This document shows positions 1 through 5,125 of a DNA stretch of 8,761 nt, one piece after another. A program made the translations under genes and the position numbers. The stretch comes from Brachybacterium sp. GTDB lineage: Bacteria; Actinomycetota; Actinomycetes; Actinomycetales; Dermabacteraceae. Where the stretch lies: positions 1 to 8,761 of the forward strand of contig DAHVRS010000147.1 in NCBI GenBank assembly GCA_027322375.1, written 5' to 3'. The notes beneath the pieces are model-generated. The model searched no databases and was not told the origin of the DNA. It saw only the letters and a list, made by a program, of their open reading frames with translations. Within the stretch, counting starts at the first letter, position 1. Every line of letters starts with the position of its first letter.

Positions 1-165
1 GGCGGTGAGGGTGCGGCCGACGATCTCGGCGCGCAGGTGATCCTCTCCCCCGGCCTGGCGGCGGAGACTGCGGGCGTCGAGGACCTCGAGCGCGGTGATC
101 GTGCGGCCGACGGTGCGGGGCTCGAGGCCGCGACGCACCACTTCGACCTCGGGAAGCTCGGGCAC
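1..165 (-). CDS. mutM: Formamidopyrimidine-DNA glycosylase (Fpg/MutM), N-terminal fragment
   Basis: Fpg removes 8-oxoguanine and ring-opened purines from DNA and cuts the strand by beta/delta elimination. Only the first 55 residues are in the window; the gene runs off the left edge. The protein begins with M(GTG)-PELPEVEVVRRGL, the family signature. In this family the Pro just after the initiator Met is the catalytic nucleophile and the following Glu is essential; both are present. The GTG at 165 is chosen because it puts that Pro at position 2. It lies 4 nt after the rnc stop with only a weak Shine-Dalgarno sequence, so translation is probably coupled to rnc. It is the last visible gene of the coaD-DUF177-rnc-mutM operon, a common actinobacterial order. 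Zinc-finger and H2TH domains lie outside the window, so intactness cannot be judged. Confidence 0.93.
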   Translation of the reverse strand, partial: MPELPEVEVVRRGLEPRTVGRTITALEVLDARSLRRQAGGEDHLRAEIVGRTLTA

Positions 166-169
166 CTGC

Positions 170-922
170 TCAGCCCCGCGGGAGGAGGGACTCGCCGCGC
201 TCGGCGAGGAGTCCGCGCACGGCCTGCTGGGCGGCGGCGAGCTCGGCGTCCTTCTTCGAGGCGCCGTCGCCGCGTGCGGTGACGACGCCCGGCACGGTGA
301 CGGTCGCGGTGAACACCTTCTCGTGCTCGAGCCCCTTCTCGGTGATCACGTAGTTGATCTCGGCGCCTTCGGCGGCGGCGATCTCCTGGAGACGGGACTT
401 GAAGTCGTAGCCGGCCTCGAGGAACTCGTCGGAGTCGAGCAGGGGTCGCAGGAGGTCGAGTACGAAGCGGCGCGAGATGGTCTGGCCGAGCGCGAGGTGG
501 ACCGCGCCGATCACGGCCTCGGTGGTGTCGGCGAGGATCGACGCCTTGGTGCGCCCGCCGGTGAGGTCCTCCCCGCGGCCCAGGCGCACGAAGGCGCCGA
601 GGTCGAGGCGGGAGGCGAGGACGGCGAGCGCACGCGTGGACACGGTCGCGGCGCGACGGCGCGCGAGGTCGCCCTCGGGGAGGGTGGGATGCTCGGCGTA
701 GAGGTGCTCGGTGACGGCGAGCTGCAGCACCGCATCGCCCAGGAACTCGAGCCGCTCGTTATGGGGCAGCCCGTCGTGCTCGTAGGAGTAGGAGCGGTGC
801 GTGAGCGCGAGCTCGAGCAGGCCCGAGGAGAGCAGGTCCGCCGCCTGCCCGGCGTCGAGCGGGAGCCGGTCCAGCAGATCCTGCGGAGCGGCGGCCTCGG
901 TGGTGCGGCGCCGGCGCGCCAT
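170..922 (-). CDS. rnc: Ribonuclease III
   Basis: RNase III cleaves double-stranded RNA and matures rRNA precursors in the cytoplasm. The 250-aa product has the usual two-domain layout. The catalytic domain (about residues 15-160) carries the signature HNERLEFLGD, with E56, E59 and D63. A second acidic patch, ADTTEAVIGA, holds D132 and E135; by alignment these match E. coli E38, E41, D45, D114 and E117. A double-stranded RNA-binding domain follows (about 170-242), ending in the typical GDGASKKDAELAAAQQAV helix. Length is slightly above the usual 225-240 aa because of a short basic N-terminus (MARRRR) and a C-terminal tail. The ATG overlaps the DUF177 stop by one base (TGATG), a translational-coupling arrangement, and mutM follows 4 nt after the stop. 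Confidence 0.96.
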   Translation of the reverse strand: MARRRRTTEAAAPQDLLDRLPLDAGQAADLLSSGLLELALTHRSYSYEHDGLPHNERLEFLGDAVLQLAVTEHLYAEHPTLPEGDLARRRAATVSTRALAVLASRLDLGAFVRLGRGEDLTGGRTKASILADTTEAVIGAVHLALGQTISRRFVLDLLRPLLDSDEFLEAGYDFKSRLQEIAAAEGAEINYVITEKGLEHEKVFTATVTVPGVVTARGDGASKKDAELAAAQQAVRGLLAERGESLLPRG

Positions 923-1485
923 CAGGCGTCCTCGTCGCCGCCGAAGAGGCCCTTCAGCGCGGCGAAGCGCTCGTCGATGACCTCGTGCTCGTGGTCGGGG
1001 TCGTCCTCCATGCGGAAGCCGCACTGGCCGCACAGGCCCGGGCAGTCCTCGCGGCACAGCGGGCGCTCCTCGGCCTCCATCGCGAGCACGTCGCGGACGA
1101 GCGGGCCGAGATGGACCTCGTCGTCGATGAGGAGGGTGGAGTCCTCGCGTTCCTCGGCCTTGACCTTCTCGGGGAAGAGGAAGAGCTCGTCGATGCGTGC
1201 GGCGACGTCCTGCTCGACGGGGTCGAGACAGCGGGAGCACTCGCCCTCGAGGTGGGCGGTGACGGTGCCGTGGACGTAGATGCCCTCGACGACGGACTCG
1301 AGCTCGGCCTCGACGGCGATGTCCTCGCCCTCGGGGACCTGCATGGCGAGGCTGCCGGTCTCCTGCGCGGGGGCGGGGACGGTGCGCTCGACGCTGCGGT
1401 GGGATCCCGTGCGGCCGACGAGGTCGACCGCGTCGAAGCGCAGGGCCTCGTCGAGGCCGGTGGTGGGGGTGGTGTCGGAAGACAT
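922..1485 (-). CDS. DUF177/YceD family protein (23S rRNA accumulation protein)
   Basis: Product of 187 aa in the DUF177 (YceD) family. Members are known as metal-binding-looking proteins needed for normal 23S rRNA or large-subunit accumulation in bacteria and plastids; the mechanism is poorly defined. The diagnostic features are two cysteine groups: C83-x2-C86 (ECSRCLDP) and C144, C148, C152 and C155 (CREDCPGLCGQCG), followed by an acidic His-containing stretch (DDPDHEHE). The second cluster resembles a zinc site. The ATG at 1485 has an AAGGA ribosome-binding site 9 nt upstream (1495-1499). An in-frame extension to 1581 overlaps coaD and is not expected to be used. The gene starts 31 nt after coaD and overlaps rnc by one base. 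In most bacteria this family is followed directly by rpmF (bL32); here rpmF is absent. Confidence 0.92.
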   Translation of the reverse strand: MSSDTTPTTGLDEALRFDAVDLVGRTGSHRSVERTVPAPAQETGSLAMQVPEGEDIAVEAELESVVEGIYVHGTVTAHLEGECSRCLDPVEQDVAARIDELFLFPEKVKAEEREDSTLLIDDEVHLGPLVRDVLAMEAEERPLCREDCPGLCGQCGFRMEDDPDHEHEVIDERFAALKGLFGGDEDA

Positions 1486-1516
1486 GGGTGGAAGTCCTTC
1501 GGTGTGGAGCGGTCGA

Positions 1517-2008
1517 TCAGGATACGGCGGCGGCGTCGCGCAGCGCGTCCAGGGAGGGGGCGGGGAGCATGTCGGCGACATCCCCGCCGAGGGCGTGCAC
1601 CTCGCGCACGAGCGAGGAGGAGATGTGGGCGAGGCGGGAATCGGTGAGCAGGAAGACGGTCTCGACGCCGGCGAGGTGGTCGTTCATGCGCGCCATCGGC
1701 TCCTCGTAGGCGAGGTCCAGCTGGGAGCGCAGACCGCGCACGACGGCCGCGGCGCCGACCTCGCGGCAGAAGTCCACGAGCAGGCCGCGCGGGAGAGTGC
1801 GCACCTCGGTGTCCTCGGCGAGGCTCTCGGCCTCGAGCGTGCGGGAGATCGCGGTCTTGCGCGCCTCGAGGTCCAGCGTGCCCTTCTTCGAGGGGTTGTG
1901 GGAGACGGCCAGGATCACGTGGTGGCCGAGGGAGACCGCCCGGCGGGTGAGGTCGAGATGCCCCAGGGTGTACGGGTCGAACGAGCCGGGCAGTACGACG
2001 GTGCTCAT
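1517..2008 (-). CDS. coaD: Phosphopantetheine adenylyltransferase
   Basis: CoaD makes dephospho-CoA from 4'-phosphopantetheine and ATP, the fourth step of CoA synthesis. The 163-aa product matches the family's usual length of about 160. It begins with the nucleotidyltransferase motif PGSFDPYTLGH (T14-x-G-H17). RGLR (91-94) and YEEPMARMN (about 101-109) match substrate-binding segments, and ISSSLVRE (129-136) is the second ATP-binding motif. The ATG at 2008 places PGSFDP at the standard distance from the start. An in-frame GTG at 2017 with GGAG 7 nt upstream would add three residues and is a real alternative. A hexamer TAGAGT (2016-2021) ends 7 nt before the ATG, so leaderless transcription is possible. 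In relatives coaD normally follows rsmD directly; here three other genes intervene. Confidence 0.95.
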   Translation of the reverse strand: MSTVVLPGSFDPYTLGHLDLTRRAVSLGHHVILAVSHNPSKKGTLDLEARKTAISRTLEAESLAEDTEVRTLPRGLLVDFCREVGAAAVVRGLRSQLDLAYEEPMARMNDHLAGVETVFLLTDSRLAHISSSLVREVHALGGDVADMLPAPSLDALRDAAAVS

Positions 2009-2015
2009 GGACGCC

Positions 2016-2021
2016 ACTCTA
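2016..2021 (-). promoter_or_regulatory. Possible -10 hexamer for a leaderless coaD transcript
   Basis: On the minus strand TAGAGT fits the TANNNT form of actinobacterial sigma-A -10 elements and lies 7 nt before the ATG at 2008, so transcription would begin at or next to the start codon. No good -35 is seen at 16-18 nt; a CTGACC hexamer is present but 20 nt away. A GGAG just upstream could instead serve the alternative GTG at 2017, in which case this hexamer is accidental. Confidence 0.3.
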
Positions 2022-2043
2022 GTGCTCCGACGATCAGTGGAGG

Positions 2044-2433
2044 TCAGCTCGGTCGGGTGACCTCGAGCGTGACCTCGTGGACGCCGTCGTCATCGATCGT
2101 GCCGATCGTGAGGGTGCCGGTGACGCCGGTGAGCTCGCCAGTGCCGGAGCCGGGGGCGATGACGTAGTGCAGCTGGGGGTCGCCGCCGTCCATGGTGCCG
2201 AGCTGCTGGAGGGCGATGGTGCCGCTGAGCCCGTCGAGGGTGCCCTCGAAGGTCTCGGTCGCGACGTAGGAGGCGCTGCCGGTCGCGGGGTCGCCGGCGG
2301 TGAGCATGACGCCGCGGGAGGTGCCGGCGAGTGCGCCCTGCCAGGTCTTGGCGAGGTCGAAGCGGTCGGCGGCGCCGGGCAGGTCGGCGGCAGGGGTCAG
2401 GGCGACGGTGAAGGTGGCGCGCAGCGTGGTCAT
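2044..2433 (-). CDS. DUF3224 domain-containing protein
   Basis: Product of 129 aa, close to the normal size of DUF3224 proteins, single-domain beta-barrel proteins of unknown function common in actinobacteria. Family-like features are the opening MTTLRATFTVAL and the central SRGVMLTAGDPATGSASYVATETFEGTLDGLSG region. After these comes QQLGTMDGGDPQLHYVIAPGSGTGELTGVTG with its GSGTGEL turn. There is no signal peptide or membrane segment, so it is probably cytoplasmic. No catalytic residues can be named. The ATG at 2433 has no Shine-Dalgarno sequence, but a promoter ends 6 nt upstream, suggesting leaderless expression. Longer in-frame starts (up to 2532) would run into the GNAT gene and read as low-complexity Arg-rich sequence, so they are not used. 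It lies 49 nt after the GNAT gene and 35 nt before coaD. Confidence 0.82.
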   Translation of the reverse strand: MTTLRATFTVALTPAADLPGAADRFDLAKTWQGALAGTSRGVMLTAGDPATGSASYVATETFEGTLDGLSGTIALQQLGTMDGGDPQLHYVIAPGSGTGELTGVTGTLTIGTIDDDGVHEVTLEVTRPS

Positions 2434-2439
2434 GGAGCC

Positions 2440-2468
2440 AGTATCGCGGCGCGGCGCGCGGGCGTCAC
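2440..2468 (-). promoter_or_regulatory. Sigma-A-like promoter of the DUF3224 gene (leaderless)
   Basis: Minus strand: -35 GTGACG (2463-2468, four of six matches to TTGACA), a 17-nt spacer, and -10 GATACT (2440-2445, four of six matches to TATAAT). The -10 ends exactly 6 nt before the ATG at 2433, so the expected transcription start is the A of the start codon. The DUF3224 gene lacks a Shine-Dalgarno sequence, in keeping with a leaderless mRNA. Confidence 0.55.
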
Positions 2469-2482
2469 CCTTGCGCATCCCG

Positions 2483-3052
2483 TCAGCGCTGCGCGCCCCG
2501 TTCGCGGGCGAGCATGGCGTAGCTCGCCCCATCGAGCCAGCGCCCGCTGCGATGGAGGGATTCCTCGAGGAAGACTCCCTCGAGGCGCAGGCCGATCTTC
2601 TCCATGACGCGGCGGGAGGCGAGGTTCTCGGCGAAGCACGAGGCTTCGATGCGGCGCACGCCGAAGCCGTCGAAGGCGAGGTCGCGCAGGGCGGCGGCGA
2701 ACTCGGTGCCGAGGCCGCGGCCCTGGACGGCGGGGTCGAGGACCCAGCCGATCTCGGCCTGCTGCCCGGCGGCCTGTGCGCGCATGTCGGCCTGGGACCA
2801 GGCGTCCTGCCGTTCGAGCTTGCCGGCGGCGACGATCGTCCCGTCCTGGAGGCCGACGACGCAGCTGGGCAGCATCGCGTCCCACCATCTTTGGTGGTCG
2901 GCGAGGGTGGTGTTCAGCGTGGTGGTCCACTTCTGCACCTCGGGGAGGCGGTGCCAGGGCCAGACGGCCTCGGCGTCCTCGCTGGTGCCAGGGCGCAGTT
3001 CGAGGTGCGCGGTGCGGACGGGCCAGTCGAGATCGGCGAGGGTGCGCGTCAT
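2483..3052 (-). CDS. GNAT N-acetyltransferase, RimJ/RimL type
   Basis: Product of 189 aa in the Acetyltransf_3 (RimJ/RimL-like) group of acetyl-CoA-dependent N-acetyltransferases. Visible family features are the N-terminal LELRPGTSEDAEAVW (residues about 17-31), IGWVLDPAVQGRGLGTEFAAAL (101-122) with the acetyl-CoA pyrophosphate loop Q110-G-R-G-L-G115, and IEASCFAENLASRRVMEKIGLRLEG (135-159) with the conserved Asn at 143. The C-terminal SYAMLARER strand is also typical. The substrate cannot be told from sequence; relatives acetylate protein N-termini, small amines or antibiotics. The ATG at 3052 is the first start compatible with the fold. It has no Shine-Dalgarno sequence but a TAGCCT hexamer 6 nt upstream. 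It sits between the HNH and DUF3224 genes, in the block separating rsmD from coaD. Confidence 0.88.
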   Translation of the reverse strand: MTRTLADLDWPVRTAHLELRPGTSEDAEAVWPWHRLPEVQKWTTTLNTTLADHQRWWDAMLPSCVVGLQDGTIVAAGKLERQDAWSQADMRAQAAGQQAEIGWVLDPAVQGRGLGTEFAAALRDLAFDGFGVRRIEASCFAENLASRRVMEKIGLRLEGVFLEESLHRSGRWLDGASYAMLARERGAQR

Positions 3053-3058
3053 GCGGCC

Positions 3059-3064
3059 AGGCTA
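3059..3064 (-). promoter_or_regulatory. Possible -10 hexamer for a leaderless GNAT transcript
   Basis: Minus strand TAGCCT (TANNNT form) ends 6 nt before the ATG at 3052, the same geometry as the DUF3224 promoter. The -35 region at a 17-nt spacing reads CCGTCC, a poor match to TTGACA, so the call rests on the -10, its spacing, and the lack of any Shine-Dalgarno sequence. Confidence 0.4.
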
Positions 3065-3127
3065 ACGCCGTGGTGCGTGCAGGACGGAGCGCTTTTTCTG
3101 CGCAGTGGGGTCAGTAGTCCTGCGAGA

Positions 3128-3164
3128 TCAGAAGCGCGGTGGCCGTCAGAAGGGCGGTGGGCCG
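3128..3164. repeat. Imperfect 18/19-bp tandem duplication across the HNH gene stop codon
   Basis: The unit at 3128-3145 and the unit at 3146-3164 both begin TCAGAAG and end GGCCG. They differ by one substitution and one inserted G. The second unit contains the stop codon and last codons of the HNH gene (minus strand); the first lies just downstream of it. It reads as a recent local duplication or slippage event. Confidence 0.75.
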
Positions 3165-4708
3165 AAGCCGCCGCGGGGGTCGAGCCCTGGTGGCCCGGGA
3201 TCGTCCGGCCCGCCCGTGTCGGGACGGGACCAGTACTCCATGAGCATGTCGCCCCAGCGTTCGGCGGCGATCGCGTCGGCCCGTTCTTGCTCGGTCTGCT
3301 GGAAGAAGCCCTGCCGCGCGAGCGCTTCGTCCTCCATCTCGCTGAGGCACTGCTCCCAGGCGTGGAGAAGCTGGTCGCCCAGCTCACGCGTGACGAGGTC
3401 GGCCTGCGGGCGGCTGTCGCAGACGGCGGCGCCGCCGATCCGCCACCGGGTGACGCCAGTGGCCTCATCTCGCTCGGGGTCGAGCAGGCCAGCGGTCTTC
3501 ATCCGGTGGTGGGTGCGGCAGAGCCGGTGGAGGTTCTCGACGGAGGTCGGACCGCCGCGCTCGGGATCCTCGAGGTCGAACTCCTCGATGTGGTCGGACT
3601 CTCCGATGGTCATGACGTTGCGGGTGCAACCGGGCACCGCGCAGACAGGGTCGATGAGCCGCAGGTTCTCGGCCATGGCGCGGGTGACGCGGTAGGTCGT
3701 GGATGCGGAGGCGGCGTACTGGCCGCAGGCGGCGTCTGCGAGGACGCGCTCGAAGGCGGGCGCCTTCGCGACGAGGCCGCGCGCCATCGAGGCGGGGATC
3801 GGGATGGTGCCGTCGAGGACTGCGGGCGCGTGCGAGCGGCCGATCAGGGACACGACGGGCACGACGACGGAGATGCGGAACGACGGTTCGGGCACCTCGA
3901 TCCCGCCCGTGCCGAGCTCGGTCCGGGTGAGGATCGCGTAGCGCAGCTGCTGGAGCGTCATCTTCTGCCCGTCCCGGGCGACGTCGCCGTCGAGGTCGAA
4001 GGGGATCGGCTCCCCGGTCTCGAGTGCGTGGCGCTGTCCGTCCTGCACCGCGCGGGCGGCAGCATCGAGCCGGCGGCCGAGGGCGAGGATCTCGGGGATG
4101 GGGCCGCGGACGGTGAGGCAGGCGGTGCCGTCATTGTCCGGGGAGGGCTGGAAGAACACTGCCCGCTGCTCCTCCGGCGTCTCCTGGACAGCGGCGCGGC
4201 CGTACCAGGTCACGAGCAGGCGCAGCTCGCGGTAGAAGCGCTCGACGTCGATCGCCTCGAGCTCCCAGCTCGCGACGCGCTCGTCGACCTGGCGGCGCTG
4301 CTCCGAGCTGAGGCGCAGGACGCTTTTCAGCAGCCATTCGAACCAGTCCGCCGGGAGGTCACCTTTCGCCACCCGCGCGAAGCAGGCGGGCAGATCAGTG
4401 ACGGCGAGATGGGCGTCCCGCAGTCGGTCTTCTCCGCGACCGGCTTTCGTGCGGAGCCCGGCCGCGGCCGCGAGGGCGTGCAGGACCTTCTCGTCGCGAT
4501 CATCGTCTGCGCGCCAGAGGGAGGCGAGATCCTTCATCTCGGCGACGTAGAGAGCGGCGTGCTCGCGCTGGCGGCGACGGAAGATCCGCAGCACGGTCTC
4601 CGCCTCCGGGGTGCGCGGGGTGACGTCGGCGCGTTCGACGAGGGACTCAGGGGTCAGCGGCCTGCGCGCCCGGACCGCGGAGCGCGGCGGCATGGTGCTC
4701 CCGGTCAT
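3146..4708 (-). CDS. DUF222 and HNH endonuclease domain protein (13E12-repeat type)
   Basis: Product of 520 aa with the layout of actinobacterial DUF222-HNH proteins (the 13E12 repeat family of mycobacteria). A helical, charged DUF222-type region spans about residues 35-330. A C-terminal HNH nuclease motif follows: C356-x4-C361, then D372-H373, N392, and C397-x2-H400-H401. Both Cys pairs that hold the structural zinc and the DH...N...H nuclease residues are present, so it looks intact. The tail (about 495-520) is Pro/Gly-rich. Cellular role and DNA target are unknown; nuclease activity is inferred from the motif. ATG 4708 has GGGGAG only 3 nt upstream; ATG 4693 (515 aa), with GGGAG 4 nt upstream, is equally possible. 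An extension to GTG 4807 has no ribosome-binding site. A promoter with an overlapping SOS box lies about 135 bp upstream. The gene breaks the usual rsmD-coaD adjacency. Confidence 0.9.
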   Translation of the reverse strand: MTGSTMPPRSAVRARRPLTPESLVERADVTPRTPEAETVLRIFRRRQREHAALYVAEMKDLASLWRADDDRDEKVLHALAAAAGLRTKAGRGEDRLRDAHLAVTDLPACFARVAKGDLPADWFEWLLKSVLRLSSEQRRQVDERVASWELEAIDVERFYRELRLLVTWYGRAAVQETPEEQRAVFFQPSPDNDGTACLTVRGPIPEILALGRRLDAAARAVQDGQRHALETGEPIPFDLDGDVARDGQKMTLQQLRYAILTRTELGTGGIEVPEPSFRISVVVPVVSLIGRSHAPAVLDGTIPIPASMARGLVAKAPAFERVLADAACGQYAASASTTYRVTRAMAENLRLIDPVCAVPGCTRNVMTIGESDHIEEFDLEDPERGGPTSVENLHRLCRTHHRMKTAGLLDPERDEATGVTRWRIGGAAVCDSRPQADLVTRELGDQLLHAWEQCLSEMEDEALARQGFFQQTEQERADAIAAERWGDMLMEYWSRPDTGGPDDPGPPGLDPRGGFGPPPF

Positions 4709-4844
4709 CGTCTCCCCGTTCCCCTCGCGGCGTGGACATCGATGTCTACGCGGACTGCACTGTCTTCGGACCAGAGCTGTCGACGCCAGCTCCCCTGCCG
4801 AACGCACCTGTGCGAGAAGCTAGCGACACCAACCCTGCCGCTTC

Positions 4845-4872
4845 AGTATAGAACGTCCGTTCGAGTGCGCAA
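4845..4872 (-). promoter_or_regulatory. Promoter of the HNH gene
   Basis: Minus strand: -10 TATACT (4845-4850, five of six matches to TATAAT) preceded by -35 TTGCGC (4867-4872, three of six) at 16 nt; TTTGCG at 17 nt is an equal alternative. Transcription would begin near 4838, giving a leader of about 130 nt before the ATG at 4708. The LexA-type box lies between the two hexamers and shares two bases with the -10. Confidence 0.55.
4849..4864. promoter_or_regulatory. LexA binding site (SOS box)
   Basis: TAGAACGTCCGTTCGA matches the actinobacterial/mycobacterial LexA consensus TCGAACRNNYGTTCGA at every defined position except the second (A for C). The 16-bp dyad occupies the spacer of the HNH promoter and overlaps its -10, where bound LexA would block RNA polymerase. 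Some 13E12-family genes of Mycobacterium tuberculosis are known to be LexA-controlled, which supports the reading. Confidence 0.72.
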
Positions 4873-4882
4873 AGGCTATTCG

Positions 4883-4901
4883 GACACGGATTCTTCGTGT
4901 C
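4883..4901. repeat. Small hairpin with 6-bp stem
   Basis: Arms GACACG (4883-4888) and CGTGTC (4896-4901) are perfectly complementary around a 7-nt loop. It lies just upstream of the HNH promoter -35 and directly beside the next palindrome. It could be an operator or chance. Confidence 0.4.
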
Positions 4902-4903
4902 GC

Positions 4904-4915
4904 GATGCCGGCATC
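4904..4915. repeat. 12-bp perfect palindrome
   Basis: GATGCCGGCATC reads the same on both strands. It is centred in CGCG...CGCG flanks, so 4901-4920 is a near-palindrome with one offset. A dyad with no loop is more like a dimeric protein-binding site than a terminator. It lies about 32 bp upstream of the HNH promoter -35. Confidence 0.45.
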
Positions 4916-5104
4916 TCGCGATCCGCATACGGCTTGCATAATGTGGATACTCGCTGGCCACATAGCCGCGCGAAGACCCCCGACCGTCACGCGATCTTGC
5001 ATCAACCACGCACGCACCGAACTCGTTGACTCCATTCCTGCTGGCCCGGAGCATGCATATCGAAACAGCATATTACCGCGCGTCACGCAAGGGGGAGCGC
5101 GAAT

Positions 5105-5113
5105 TGTGGACAA
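5105..5113 (-). promoter_or_regulatory. DnaA-box-like sequence, part of a 12-bp dyad
   Basis: The minus strand reads TTGTCCACA, identical to the preferred DnaA box described in Streptomyces. It is embedded in the dyad ATTGT-GG-ACAAT (5103-5114), 12 nt downstream of the rsmD stop. A weaker relative, GTATCCACA, lies at 4942-4950. There is no DnaA-box cluster or origin gene context, so this is not an origin; it may be a titration or regulatory site, or chance. Confidence 0.35.
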
Positions 5114-5125
5114 TCGAGGAGCAGG

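Larger units (their letters stand above)
4709..5125. other. 417-bp AT-richer intergenic region between rsmD and the HNH gene
   Basis: No convincing gene is found here. Short open frames on both strands (66-102 aa) lack ribosome-binding sites, recognisable motifs and the third-position GC bias of the neighbours. Two 60-nt samples (4921-4980 and 5041-5100) count to 58% and 62% GC, well below the flanking genes. The stretch holds an SOS-type promoter (4845-4872), a hairpin (4883-4901), a 12-bp palindrome (4904-4915), a DnaA-box-like site (5105-5113) and a roughly 130-nt leader before the HNH start. It may be the edge of an inserted segment or the scar of a lost gene. Confidence 0.6.

Noticed and set aside
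95..2167. Plus-strand open frames opposite rnc, DUF177 and coaD (for example 95-1279 and 1280-2167)
   Set aside because: Low-complexity GC-driven translations with no family resemblance, lying on the opposite strand of well-recognised genes.
3089..3103. GCGC-T-rich-GCGC as a terminator for the HNH gene
   Set aside because: Only 4 bp of stem, and the T run lies in the loop and on the wrong strand for a minus-strand transcript.
2300..5029. 909-codon plus-strand open frame
   Set aside because: It is antisense to four clearly recognised minus-strand features and to the intergenic gap, is Gly/Ala/Glu-rich without any motif, and arises from high GC third positions.
4942..5113. Replication origin in the rsmD-HNH gap
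   Set aside because: Only one exact and one near DnaA box, no AT-rich unwinding region and no dnaA/dnaN neighbourhood.
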